A stretch of 64,000 nucleotides of DNA. Source: an uncultured Sphingopyxis sp. GTDB lineage: Bacteria; Pseudomonadota; Alphaproteobacteria; Sphingomonadales; Sphingomonadaceae. Position numbers and translations under genes: made by a program. The notes beneath the pieces were generated by a model. It searched no databases, had not been told where the DNA came from, and saw only the letters and a list, made by a program, of their open reading frames with translations. How positions within the stretch are numbered: position 1 is the stretch's first letter; the number at the start of each line of letters is the position of its first letter. Shown here in pieces: positions 52,131 through 62,067 of this stretch. The stretch covers positions 1,116,001 through 1,180,000 of the forward strand of contig NZ_LT598653.1 of the NCBI RefSeq assembly GCF_900078365.1, given 5' to 3'.

Positions 52131-52874
52131 TCACCGCACCAGCCGATACTGGAAATTCAGCGTCAGCGTGTTCGCGACCTGCCCGGGTTCGACCGGTGTG
52201 GCTTTTGCTTCGGCCGCGACCATGCCGCGCGCATAGGGCATCGGCGGCGGCGGGCCGGCAAAGCCGCCTTCGCTGATCGAGACCAGTTCGACGCCGCGAT
52301 AGCCCGCGAGCCGCGCATAATCCTGCGCTTTCGCCTCGGCCGCCTTGATCGCCGCGCCGCGCGCGCCGACGAGCTGCGCGTCGGCGTCCTTCATGCCGAA
52401 CCACGGCCCGTCGATATTGGTGCCGCCCGCGGCGACCAGCGCGTCGAGCAGCGGACCGATGTCGTCGATCTTGTCCGTCGTCGCGCGCACGCTGTTCGAC
52501 ACCTGATAGCCGAGGAAGCGCGGCGGCTGGCCGTCGGTGCGGTTGCTGTAATCATATTGCGGCGACAGGTTGATGCCGCTCGTCTGGATGTCCTCGGCCT
52601 TGATCCCGCGCGCCTTGGCGGCGGCGATCAGCTTGTCCATCGCCGCGGCATTGGCGCGCATCGCCTCGACCGCGGTCGGCGCGGTCGTCGTCACCCCGGC
52701 GCCGACGGTCGCCTGATCGGGGCGCGAGCGCACTTCTTCGCTGACGCTGAAGGTCAATATCGGTCCCTGGGTCGTCGCTGCCGTCATAGCCGGGCCTCCT
52801 TGCTGCGCGATTGCGGGCGTGGCCGCGACCAGAGCCAGTCCGGTTGCCATAGCGGCGAGCATTTGCTTCGTCAT
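52131..52874 (-). CDS. SIMPL-domain (DUF541) periplasmic protein
   Basis: This 247-residue protein has a signal peptide (LAAMATGLALVAATPAIAQQ) and the SIMPL pattern: ILTFSVSEEVRSRPDQATVG, AMRANAAAMDKLIAAAKARG, DIQTSGINLSPQYDYSNRTD and AEAKAQDYARLAGYRGVELV. Related proteins are linked to oxidative-stress defence or form ring assemblies; no certain role is known here. It is divergent from the ABC-F gene with about 130 bases between. Confidence 0.88.
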   Translation of the reverse strand: MTKQMLAAMATGLALVAATPAIAQQGGPAMTAATTQGPILTFSVSEEVRSRPDQATVGAGVTTTAPTAVEAMRANAAAMDKLIAAAKARGIKAEDIQTSGINLSPQYDYSNRTDGQPPRFLGYQVSNSVRATTDKIDDIGPLLDALVAAGGTNIDGPWFGMKDADAQLVGARGAAIKAAEAKAQDYARLAGYRGVELVSISEGGFAGPPPPMPYARGMVAAEAKATPVEPGQVANTLTLNFQYRLVR

Positions 52875-53008
52875 TTCATTCTCCTGCGAACCGGGCTTCC
52901 GGTTCTTTGTGATCTCCGCCCCGTAACGCAGACGGAGCGAACGCGTTCCGCCCTTTGCGCGGACGGCGCTTGCATGATGCTGAACGCGCCAGTAGCGAGC
53001 CGTTCATC

Positions 53009-54582
<1,574 letters not shown>

Positions 54583-54583
<1 letters not shown>

Positions 54584-54879
54584 TGAGCACCAAGTCCCGT
54601 CCTTCTCCTGCAGGCGCCGCGCCGCCGCCCCCGCCGACGACGCGCAAGAAGCTCAGCTACAAGGATCAGCGCGACTACGACATGCTGCCCGGCCGGATCG
54701 AGGCGATCGAGGCGGAGATGGCGGAGATCGAGACCGAGCTTTCGGATGGCGGCCTGTTCACGCGCGACAATGCGCGCTTCCAGGCGCTGACGGCGAAACT
54801 CGACGAGCTGCGCGGCGAAAAGGCGGCGGCCGAGGACCGCTGGCTGACGCTGGCCGAAGAGGTCGAAGCTCTCCAATAG
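54583..54879 (+). CDS. Detached C-terminal coiled-coil domain of the ABC-F protein
   Basis: This product of 98 residues begins inside the palindrome (MSTKSRPSPAGAAPPPPP) and then gives the usual Uup C-terminal domain: KKLSYKDQRDYDMLPGRIEA, IEAEMAEIETELSDGGLFTR and LRGEKAAAEDRWLTLAEEVE. ATG 54583 shares a base with the upstream stop (TGATG), so re-initiation could make this fragment from the same mRNA. Without the insertion it would be the end of the 53009-54583 protein. Whether the split form works is unknown. Confidence 0.7.
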
Positions 54880-54952
54880 CAGCGAGGACACGCAGCCGAT
54901 CGATCCGCGAGCGACTTGGGGAGCTGCGCCGGCCCGCGTCCGGCGCGCGCCG

Positions 54953-56230
54953 TCAAGCCGAGGCGGGAAAGACCGGCCAGCTGCCCGTGATCGCCTCGCC
55001 GTCGAACAGCGCGATGTCGCCGAACTGGAGGAAGACCGCTTCGCTCTGATTGGGGCGGAAGAAGACATGGTCGTCGGGTTTCAGCGCAACGCTGGTCGAT
55101 CCGGTGAGCATTTCCTGGTTGCTCGAGCGGCCGTAGAGGTTGCTGAACTGGAGGCCCGGCGGCGAAACCGGGGTCGCGAGCCAGTGGCCGCCATAGATGA
55201 AGAAGGCGCGCGCGGCATTGGCGTCCATGAAGGTCAGCGGCCCGGTCAGCCATTCGTTGCCGGGAAGCTCCATGCGCCCCGCCTTGATCACCGGCGTCGC
55301 GATGAAGCTCGCCGGCACATGGCGCGCGAGCGAGGGGAGGTCGAAATCGACCGGCTTCACGAAGGCCGAACCGACCGACACCTCGTTCGCCGCCGTCCCC
55401 TGCGCGTGCCGCGCATAGGTCGGGCTGCCCGCGCCGTTGAGCGTCAGCGTGCCGGGATCGACGCCGAGCTTTTCGCGCAGCACCGCCGCCGCCGCGCGGT
55501 AGAGCTTTTGCGAGGCGGCATAGGCCTCGTCGGGGTCGCTCATCTTCGGGACGTGCGCGTCATAGCCCATCAGCCCGCTGACGGCGACCTGCGGGAGGGT
55601 GCGCGCGAGATCGACCGCCTCGGCCAGCGCCTTGCCGTCGGCGAAGCCGCCGCGGTGGAGCCCGACGTCGATCTCCATATTGGCGCGCAGCGGCATCGTC
55701 CGCGCGGCGGCGATCGCGGCATATTGTTTCAGCCGCCCAGGCGTATCGATCAGCCACTGGATGCGGCTCGCGGTTTCGGCGCCGAGCCTGTCGACGAGGC
55801 CGGCGAATTCGGCCGCGGGCAGCGGCTTGCCGAGCAGCAGATCGGCTTCGGGGCGCGCCGCCATCGCTTCGAGCATCGCGCCGTTGAAGACCATGAAGCG
55901 GCTCGTCGCCAGGCCGCGCGCGACATGGTCGATGAGGCCCGCCGCGGGCAGCGACTTGACGACGACGCGGAGCGGCAGGCGCGAGGGGGCGAGCGTCGTG
56001 CGCGCGGCGGCGATGTTGCGGTCGAGCCGCGCCCGATCGACGACGAGCACCGGATGCGCGATTCCCGCCCTGCGCAGCGCCGCGGACAGATTGGCGAAAT
56101 AGCGGTCGTGCGCGCCGCCCTTGTCGCCTTTGCGCGAGGCGAGCACGGCCGCGCCGCCTACGACCGCCAGCCCGCCGCCGACGATCGCCGCGCGGCGCGT
56201 CCAGCGCCGTTTGCGTTCCGGTTCAGCCAT
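54953..56230 (-). CDS. Exported DSD1/alanine-racemase-fold PLP protein lacking the metal-site residues
   Basis: This protein of 425 residues resembles the D-serine dehydratase / D-threonine aldolase group. It has an N-terminal Tat-like signal or anchor (TRRAAIVGGGLAVVGGAAVL) and the PLP Lys in LRVVVKSLPAAGLIDHVA near residue 90. Barrel segments follow (ANMEIDVGLHRGGFADGKAL, VAVSGLMGYDAHVPKMSDPD, LTLNGAGSPTYARHAQGTAA). At the C-terminus the usual PNHxC metal motif is replaced by RPNQSEAVFLQFGDIALFDG, so the usual His and Cys are Gln and Glu. It may be a racemase-like or non-metal enzyme. It overlaps the FAD oxidase gene by 8 bases. Confidence 0.78.
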   Translation of the reverse strand: MAEPERKRRWTRRAAIVGGGLAVVGGAAVLASRKGDKGGAHDRYFANLSAALRRAGIAHPVLVVDRARLDRNIAAARTTLAPSRLPLRVVVKSLPAAGLIDHVARGLATSRFMVFNGAMLEAMAARPEADLLLGKPLPAAEFAGLVDRLGAETASRIQWLIDTPGRLKQYAAIAAARTMPLRANMEIDVGLHRGGFADGKALAEAVDLARTLPQVAVSGLMGYDAHVPKMSDPDEAYAASQKLYRAAAAVLREKLGVDPGTLTLNGAGSPTYARHAQGTAANEVSVGSAFVKPVDFDLPSLARHVPASFIATPVIKAGRMELPGNEWLTGPLTFMDANAARAFFIYGGHWLATPVSPPGLQFSNLYGRSSNQEMLTGSTSVALKPDDHVFFRPNQSEAVFLQFGDIALFDGEAITGSWPVFPASA

Positions 56231-57638
56231 CGAGGAAAATCCCCTTGAGATAATCGTTGAGCATCCGTCCGTCGGGATCGAGTTCGCGGCGCACTTCGCC
56301 CGCTTCCTTCCAGCGCGGATAGAGCGCGGCGAGATCGCGCGCCTTCAGGCTGTGCAGCTTGCCCCAGTGCGGCCGGCCGCCGTGGCGGCGGAAGATCGGC
56401 TCGACGATGCTGAAGAAGAAGTCATGGCTCTCGCGGTAATAGGCATGGACCGCGATCGACCCGCTTTCCCGGCTGTAGAAGGGCGAGAGCCAGGCATCGT
56501 CGGGGGCGATCACGCGCACTTCGATCGGGAAAAACACATCGCGCCGCCCGGTCTCGATCGCTGAGAGAATTTCGCGAAGCGCCGGAATCTGCGCTTCGAT
56601 CGGCAGATGATATTCGGTCTCGTTGAAGCGCACCGGCCGCTCGTTCGACAGCAGTTTCCAGCCTTCGTCGACGACCTCCTCGGGCGGGATCTTCGCCAGC
56701 TCCTCGGCCGCGAACTTGCGGCGCAGCGACGGCGCGAACTCGAACCAGTCGCGAAGCTGCTTGAGTCCCATCAGCGTCTCGACATCGGCGTCGGGGCCGC
56801 GGGGCTTCACCGGCTTGCCGGTGACGTCGTGGGTGATGACCGCCGAATGGCCCGTAAAAGGAAGGACATAGAATTCGACGTTGCGGTGCCGCCGGCGCAG
56901 CGCCGGCCAATCCTCCAGCACCTCGCCCGTCGGGCGGATTTCGACGCGTTTGGCGACGCGGGTCAGTGCCTGGTTCTGCAGCGTCACCTCGGTAACGACG
57001 CCGAAGGCGCCGAGCCCGACGCGCGCGGCGTGGAAGACCTCCGGCCGTTCGGTCGCGCTGCAATCGACGATCTCGCCCGCGGGTGTCGCGATCCGCATCG
57101 CGACGATCGCGCCGTGCATCGCCTGGATGCCGCGCCCGGTGCCATGCGTCCCGGTGGCGATCGCGCCCGCGATCGATTGCTTGTTGATGTCGGGCAGGTT
57201 CACCATCTCCTGCCCGATCGCGGCGAGCGCGGGGCCGAGGTCGGCGAGGCGGGTGCCGCCGCGCACCCTTGCCTGGTTCTTTGCCGCGTTGTGGCCGACG
57301 AGCCCCGCCATGCCGTCGAGCGTCAGCAGCGTGCCGCCGGTCGGCACGAGCGCGGTGAAGCTGTGCCCCGAGCCGACGGGCCGCACCGGGGCGGGCGACC
57401 TGGTCAGGATCGACAGCAGTTCATCCTCGCTCGCCGGTGCGGCGCGCTTTGCGGGATAGGAGGTCGCGATGCCCGACCAGTTGCTCCACAGCAGCCGCCC
57501 GCTGGCATCCTGCGAAGCGGGCAGGGGCGGTTCGCGGTCGCGCAGCCAGTTGCGCCCCGCAAGGCCGCCGGCGCCAAGCGCGCCGACGCCGATGACGCCG
57601 CCGCCCGCGAGCAGGGCTCGCCGTGTGACCTTGCCCAT
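56223..57638 (-). CDS. Tat-exported FAD oxidase, D-arabinono-1,4-lactone oxidase (ALO) type
   Basis: This protein of about 471 residues starts with a twin-arginine signal (TRRALLAGGGVIGVGALG). The FAD domain has PVRPVGSGHSFTALVPTGGT, INKQSIAGAIATGTHGTGRG and VGLGAFGVVTEVTLQNQALT. The ALO domain ends with HGGRPHWGKLHSLKARDLAA, the family HWGK motif, near residue 430. It would oxidise a sugar lactone, alditol or similar compound in the periplasm. ATG 57638 shares a base with the cytochrome stop (TGATG) and follows ggaggg, so it is coupled to the cytochrome gene. Confidence 0.88.
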   Translation of the reverse strand: MGKVTRRALLAGGGVIGVGALGAGGLAGRNWLRDREPPLPASQDASGRLLWSNWSGIATSYPAKRAAPASEDELLSILTRSPAPVRPVGSGHSFTALVPTGGTLLTLDGMAGLVGHNAAKNQARVRGGTRLADLGPALAAIGQEMVNLPDINKQSIAGAIATGTHGTGRGIQAMHGAIVAMRIATPAGEIVDCSATERPEVFHAARVGLGAFGVVTEVTLQNQALTRVAKRVEIRPTGEVLEDWPALRRRHRNVEFYVLPFTGHSAVITHDVTGKPVKPRGPDADVETLMGLKQLRDWFEFAPSLRRKFAAEELAKIPPEEVVDEGWKLLSNERPVRFNETEYHLPIEAQIPALREILSAIETGRRDVFFPIEVRVIAPDDAWLSPFYSRESGSIAVHAYYRESHDFFFSIVEPIFRRHGGRPHWGKLHSLKARDLAALYPRWKEAGEVRRELDPDGRMLNDYLKGIFLDG

Positions 57639-58000
57639 CAATCCCTCCCCGCCATGAAGCGTATCAGTGCCTTATAATCGTCCGGCGAGCAGGAGAAGCA
57701 TTGCCCGCCCGCCGGCATACCATTGAGGCCGCGGATCGTGCTGTTCAGCAGTTCGGGCTCGCCCTTCGCCCAGCGCGCATCCCATTGCGTCCGGTCGCCC
57801 GACAGCGGCGCGCCGGTGTCGGCGACGGTGTGGCACGACTTGCACGCCTGCTCGTAGAGTCCCGCGACGCGCGTGTCGGCGGGCTTCAGCGCCGCGCTCT
57901 GTTCGGGCGTCAGCGGTTTCGCCGGCGGCTCCGACTGGCAGGCGGTCAGCAGGAGCGGCGCGGAGAGGAGGAGCAGCGCGCGCATCAATATTCGGACCAT
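57638..58000 (-). CDS. Lipoprotein c-type cytochrome
   Basis: This 120-residue protein has a lipoprotein signal (ALLLLSAPLLLTAC, lipobox LTAC) and a single heme motif, ACKSCHTVADTGAPLSGD (CKSCH), near residue 53. Conserved late residues GLNGMPAGGQ may supply the Met ligand. Attached to a periplasmic membrane face, it could take electrons from the FAD oxidase encoded directly after it. It is the first gene of the three-gene minus-strand operon. Confidence 0.85.
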   Translation of the reverse strand: MVRILMRALLLLSAPLLLTACQSEPPAKPLTPEQSAALKPADTRVAGLYEQACKSCHTVADTGAPLSGDRTQWDARWAKGEPELLNSTIRGLNGMPAGGQCFSCSPDDYKALIRFMAGRD

Positions 58001-58161
58001 GGTTCGATCCCGAACATCCGGGAAGCGGGCTGTCGCCGGCCGGGAAATACCGGCGCGAGCGCCGCCGCGGTCGCCGGAAGCGATGCGGCAACGATCGGCA
58101 GCAAGGCAGCGGAGATTCGCGGATCGGCCCTGAATCTCGACATATTTTATCCCCTGACCGT

Positions 58162-58194
58162 TATAGTTTTTGCTATATTATAGTATTTGCTATA
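58162..58194. promoter_or_regulatory. Tandem inverted-repeat operator before the TetR gene
   Basis: TATAG-N6-CTATA occurs twice, at 58162-58177 and 58179-58194, a 17-base period in an AT-rich island. It lies about 50 bases before the TetR start and about 160 before the cytochrome gene. This layout suits a TetR dimer site. Confidence 0.65.
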
Positions 58195-58242
58195 TTGGTG
58201 CAATCCCGGGCGACGCAGGCCGGAGAGCAAAGGATTTGGTGC

Positions 58243-58866
58243 GTGGTGGCGAAAGATGAAACCGAGCAAGCGGCTGCGCGGATTCGCAAAAAGCCGACAC
58301 GCGAGCGCCTCCTGGATACCGCGGGCGAGCTGCTCGCCGAAGTCGGGATCGACCGGATCACGACGAACCTGATCTGCGAGCGCGCGGGCGTCACGCCGCC
58401 AGCACTCTATTATTATTTCGCGGACAAGTATGAGGTCGTCGTGGCGCTAGGCGAGCGGCTGATGGACCGCCAGAACGAAGCACTCGCTCGCTGGCTCGAT
58501 CGGCATGCCGCCGGCGGAATCCGCGCCTATGCTGAAAACACCGGCGAGCTGCTTCGCGAGACGGCCGACATTACCGAAGCGGAACCGGGCGGGATCTGGA
58601 TCGAGCGGGCGCTGCATTCGAGCCCGCGCCTCGAGCATATCCGTATCGAGTCCCACCGTTTTGTGACGGACAGGCTCACCGAGGCCTTCGCACAATTCCT
58701 CCCCGATCGTCCGCGCGATCATATCTGGCTCCGCATGCGGATGCTCGTCGAGTTCGGCTATGTCGCGACCGAGCTGCTCCACGCGGAGAGCGGGATCGAC
58801 AGGGACGCGATTCTCGCCGAAACCGCCGAGATGCAAAAATTGGCTGCGCTGGCACTTTTCGATTGA
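58243..58866 (+). CDS. TetR-family regulator
   Basis: This protein of about 207 residues has an N-terminal helix-turn-helix: RERLLDTAGELLAEVGIDRI and TTNLICERAGVTPPALYYYF, followed by DKYEVVVALGERLMDRQNEA. The C-terminal ligand domain is helical and divergent, so the ligand cannot be named. The frame opens upstream, but GTG 58243, with aaagga 8 bases before it, is the better start. The tandem operator just upstream suggests autoregulation, and it may control the divergent redox operon or the downstream hydrolases. Confidence 0.82.
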   Translation: MVAKDETEQAAARIRKKPTRERLLDTAGELLAEVGIDRITTNLICERAGVTPPALYYYFADKYEVVVALGERLMDRQNEALARWLDRHAAGGIRAYAENTGELLRETADITEAEPGGIWIERALHSSPRLEHIRIESHRFVTDRLTEAFAQFLPDRPRDHIWLRMRMLVEFGYVATELLHAESGIDRDAILAETAEMQKLAALALFD

Positions 58867-59102
58867 GAGAGCGCCGCCGGGTTTCCCGCCGGAGCTCCCC
58901 GAGCAGCAATCAACGGGCGGGCATAAAAAAGGCTTTGTCCGACCGGAAACGGCTCGACGAACTCGAGCGCTGGCGGCCGCTCAGCATCGCCAGCGATTTT
59001 ACCGCGTAGCGCACTGCTCACAGCAGATCACGGCAGCTAACAAGCCTTTGGCGCGAATGGCGCTAATGCTTGCGGCATCTGGATCATCCGAAGGAGCAAA
59101 TC
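58867..59102. other. Intergenic region between TetR and the Tat hydrolase
   Basis: About 236 bases. No clear gene, operator or hairpin was seen. Small frames here have no ribosome site and mixed codon use, so they are treated as chance. Confidence 0.4.
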
Positions 59103-60152
59103 ATGACCATTTCTCGATCAGAAACCGCCACGTCGGATCGGCGGGGCTTCTTGCGCGGCAGCGCCCTGATCGCCGCCACTTTGGTTGGCGGCGCCGCGCA
59201 AGCCCGCGCGCACATCGCATCGGGCAGCGCGCCGTCGTCAGGTCCGCCCTCTTTCGGCCCGATCCGGCAGGTCGATGCCGGCGCGCTCGATATCGGCTAT
59301 GTCGAAATGGGGCCCGCATCGGGGACGCCGGTTCTGCTGTTCCATGGCTGGCCCTATGCCATCGACGCATTTGCCGAGGTGGCGCCGCTGCTGGCGGCCA
59401 GAGGCTATCGCGTCGTCGTGCCGCATCTTCGCGGGCATGGGACGACGCGGTTCCGGTCGGAGGCGACCCCGCGCAATGCACAGCAGGCGGCGCTCGCCGC
59501 CGACGGCATCGCGCTCATGGATGCGCTGCAAATTCCGAAGGCCATCGTCGCGGGGTTCGACTGGGGCGCGCGCACGGCGGACATCATGGCGGTGCTCTGG
59601 CCCGAGCGTTGCGCGGCGCTGGTCTCGGTCAGCGGCTATCTGATCGGCAGCCAGGCGGCGAACGCCAAGCCGCTGCCGCCCGCCGCCGAACTGCAATGGT
59701 GGTATCAGTTCTATTTCGCGACCGAGCGCGGCAAGGCGGGCTATGCGGCGAACACCAACGCCTTCAACAAGCAGATATGGCAACTCGCTTCGCCGAAATG
59801 GGCTTTCGACGATGCCACTTTCGAGCGTTCGGCCGCCGTCTTCGCCAATCCGGATCATGTCGAGATCGTCATCCACAATTATCGCTGGCGGCTGGGTCTG
59901 GCCGATGGCGAGCCGCAATATGATGCGATCGAGGCAAAGCTGGCGGCCATGCCGCCGGTGACGATCCCCGCGATCACGATGGAAGGCGACGCGAACGGCG
60001 CGCCGCATCCGCAGCCGGAACACTATCGCGCCAAGTTCACCGGCCCCTATGCCCATCGCCTGATTGCGGGCGGCATCGGCCACAATCTGCCGCAGGAAGC
60101 CCCGGCCGCGTTCGCGCAGGCGGTGCTCGATGTCGCGAAGCTTGTGCGATGA
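59103..60152 (+). CDS. Tat-exported alpha/beta hydrolase of epoxide-hydrolase type
   Basis: This protein of about 349 residues starts with a twin-arginine signal (TSDRRGFLRGSALIAATLVG). The fold shows VLLFHGWPYAIDAFAEVAPL near residue 75, VVPHLRGHGTTRF, and the nucleophile region IVAGFDWGARTADIMAVLWP near 150, where Asp replaces Ser, as in epoxide hydrolases and haloalkane dehalogenases. Late His is in GGIGHNLPQEAPAAFAQAVL near 325. The substrate is unknown. A strong site (aaggagcaa) precedes ATG 59103. Its stop overlaps the P460 gene. Confidence 0.85.
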   Translation: MTISRSETATSDRRGFLRGSALIAATLVGGAAQARAHIASGSAPSSGPPSFGPIRQVDAGALDIGYVEMGPASGTPVLLFHGWPYAIDAFAEVAPLLAARGYRVVVPHLRGHGTTRFRSEATPRNAQQAALAADGIALMDALQIPKAIVAGFDWGARTADIMAVLWPERCAALVSVSGYLIGSQAANAKPLPPAAELQWWYQFYFATERGKAGYAANTNAFNKQIWQLASPKWAFDDATFERSAAVFANPDHVEIVIHNYRWRLGLADGEPQYDAIEAKLAAMPPVTIPAITMEGDANGAPHPQPEHYRAKFTGPYAHRLIAGGIGHNLPQEAPAAFAQAVLDVAKLVR

Positions 60153-60691
60153 TCGGGGTGCGAAAGCTGGGCGCCGCCGCGCTGATCGCCTCGACGCTGC
60201 TCTTCGGTCTGTCGGCAGGCGTCGCCGCGTCACGGGCGGAAGAGCGGGCGTCGCCCATCCATGGCGTGGAACTGCCCGAGGGCTACCGCGACTGGAAGCT
60301 GATCAGCGTCGCGCAGGAGAATGGCCGGAACAACGACATTCGCGCCATTCTGGGCAACGACATCGCGATCAGGGCCTTCCGGGAAGGCAAGCGCCCCTTC
60401 CCCGACGGCGCGATCCTCGTCCGGCTCGCGTGGCGATATGAAGCCTCGGCGCGCAACGACAAGGTCTTTCCCGCGCCGCAGTCGTTCGTCGCGGGGGCGC
60501 CGACCAATGTGCAGGTCAGCGTCAAGGATGCGAAACGCTATGCCGCCACCGGGGGCTGGGGTTACGGCCAGTTCGAGGATGGCCGGGCGAACCCCGACCG
60601 GGCGCTCGTGGAGTCCTGCTTCGCCTGTCACCAGAAGCTCGAAGCGCTCGATCCGGGCAAGGATCTGGTCTTCACCGACTATTCCCGTTGA
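60149..60691 (+). CDS. Cytochrome P460 family protein
   Basis: This 180-residue exported protein has a signal peptide (AALIASTLLFGLSAGVAASR) and the P460 pattern: VELPEGYRDWKLISVAQENG near residue 40, LGNDIAIRAFREGKRPFPDG near 68, and the heme motif VESCFACHQKLEALDPGKDL near 155 (CFACH). P460-type cytochromes oxidise hydroxylamine in some bacteria, but many members have no known activity. ATG 60149 overlaps the hydrolase stop, so translation is coupled. Confidence 0.88.
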   Translation: MIGVRKLGAAALIASTLLFGLSAGVAASRAEERASPIHGVELPEGYRDWKLISVAQENGRNNDIRAILGNDIAIRAFREGKRPFPDGAILVRLAWRYEASARNDKVFPAPQSFVAGAPTNVQVSVKDAKRYAATGGWGYGQFEDGRANPDRALVESCFACHQKLEALDPGKDLVFTDYSR

Positions 60692-60726
60692 TCCGGGCGG
60701 GCTTGCCCACATTTCCCAAGCAAACA

Positions 60727-60757
60727 CGGCCGGTCATGTCGGGAACATGACCGGCCG
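60727..60757. terminator. Hairpin between convergent P460 and hydrolase genes
   Basis: A perfect 13-bp stem (CGGCCGGTCATGT / ACATGACCGGCCG) with a 5-base loop lies between convergent genes, 36 bases after the P460 stop. It may terminate both directions. Confidence 0.65.
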
Positions 60758-60807
60758 GGAGTGCGCGCCGATACTCCGGGGGAGGGGAGAGAGCCGGCGC
60801 CGCGCTC

Positions 60808-61590
60808 CTATCGGGCGGCGGCCGCCCGCTCGATGACGCTCGCCACTTCGGGCGCATGCGACACCATCACCACGTGCGATGCGCCTTTGACCACCACGGT
60901 TTGCCGCGCCTTCGCGCGCTCGGCCATGAAGCCCATGGCGGCCGGCGGAATATTCTTGTCGGCGTCGCCATAGATGAACCACGAGGGCAGATGCTTCCAG
61001 GCGGGTGCGGTCGAGGGCTCGGACAGCGCCGCCTCGGCGACTGGGCGCTGGCCCGCCGCCATGAGCCGCGCTTCGGCGGCGGGGACGTCGGCGGCGAACT
61101 GGTCGTGGAAGCGGGCCTGGAGGATATAGAGGTCGTTGCCGCCGGCCGTCAGCCTGACCGGCGGCGCGAGCGCGGGGCCGAGCGTACTGCCGGGGAACTG
61201 GCCGGTCAGTCCGAGCGCGGTCTCGCCGGTGTCGGGCGCGAAGGCGGCGACATAGACGAGTCCCTTCACGTTCGGCAGCCCTTCGGCGGCTTCGCTGATG
61301 ACCGAGCCGCCATAGGAGTGTCCCGCGAGCACCACCGGGCCATCGATGCTCCTCACGACGTCCGCGACGACATCGGCGTCGGCGCGGACGCCGCGCAGCG
61401 GATTGGGCGCCGCGACCACGGCGTAGCCATCGCGCTGCAGGATCGTGATGACCCGGTTCCAGCTCGACGAATCGGCGAAGGCGCCGTGGACGAGAACGAT
61501 GGTCGGTTTGGCGGGCCCGGACTGCGCCTGCGCGCCGGAGGCGAGCAGTGCGGCGGCCAGCGCCAGCCCGCCCGAAATATATTTTCGCAT
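60808..61590 (-). CDS. Exported alpha/beta hydrolase (Ser type)
   Basis: This 260-residue protein has a signal peptide (SGGLALAAALLASGAQAQSG) and a compact alpha/beta-hydrolase fold: TIVLVHGAFADSSSWNRVIT near residue 30, the nucleophile elbow VVLAGHSYGGSVISEAAEGL near 90 with Ser, FIYGDADKNIPPAAMGFMAE with late Asp, and ASHVVMVSHAPEVASVIERA with the His near 240. The substrate is unknown; it is probably periplasmic. It precedes the convergent P460 gene. Confidence 0.85.
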   Translation of the reverse strand: MRKYISGGLALAAALLASGAQAQSGPAKPTIVLVHGAFADSSSWNRVITILQRDGYAVVAAPNPLRGVRADADVVADVVRSIDGPVVLAGHSYGGSVISEAAEGLPNVKGLVYVAAFAPDTGETALGLTGQFPGSTLGPALAPPVRLTAGGNDLYILQARFHDQFAADVPAAEARLMAAGQRPVAEAALSEPSTAPAWKHLPSWFIYGDADKNIPPAAMGFMAERAKARQTVVVKGASHVVMVSHAPEVASVIERAAAAR

Positions 61591-61617
61591 GTCAATCTCC
61601 TCGATGGCGGAATTGGC

Positions 61618-62031
61618 TCAGACGAGCGCCACGACGGCGTCGATGTTGCCCTTGATCGCTTTCGAATAGGGGCAGGTGCGGTGCGCGGCCTCGATGATCT
61701 GGCGCGCGACATCGGGATCGACGCCGGGGACGTGGACGTTCAGCCGGGCGGCGAGCGAATAGCCGTCGTCGCCCTGGCGAAGCGCGACTTCGGCATCGAT
61801 CGCGAGTTCGGCGGGCAGGGTGACGCCTTTCGCTCGGGCGGCAATGCCCATCGCGCCCTGGAAACAGGCCGACCAGCCCGCCGCGAACAATTGCTCCGGG
61901 TTGGTCCCCTGACCGGGACCGCCCGGGCTCGACAGCTTGACGTCGAGGCGGCCGTCGCTGCTCTTCGCGGCGCCGTCGCGGCCGCCGGTCACATGCACGG
62001 CGGCGGTATAGAGGGTCTTGGTATCGGACAT
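61618..62031 (-). CDS. ohr: Organic hydroperoxide resistance protein Ohr
   Basis: This protein of about 137 residues is an OsmC/Ohr thiol peroxidase. The reactive Cys is in AAGWSACFQGAMGIAARAKG near residue 58, and the resolving Cys is in AAHRTCPYSKAIKGNIDAVV near 122. It reduces organic hydroperoxides in the cytoplasm. An earlier ATG at 62037 exists, but ATG 62031 has ggag seven bases before it and gives the usual start SDTKTLYTAAV. No OhrR regulator is in the window. Confidence 0.92.
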   Translation of the reverse strand: MSDTKTLYTAAVHVTGGRDGAAKSSDGRLDVKLSSPGGPGQGTNPEQLFAAGWSACFQGAMGIAARAKGVTLPAELAIDAEVALRQGDDGYSLAARLNVHVPGVDPDVARQIIEAAHRTCPYSKAIKGNIDAVVALV

Positions 62032-62067
62032 CGTCATTCTCCTTCTTGCACGGGTGAGGGGTGGGGA

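Noticed and set aside
58867..59102. A small gene after the TetR regulator
   Set aside because: Short frames here have no ribosome site and no coding-like third-base pattern.
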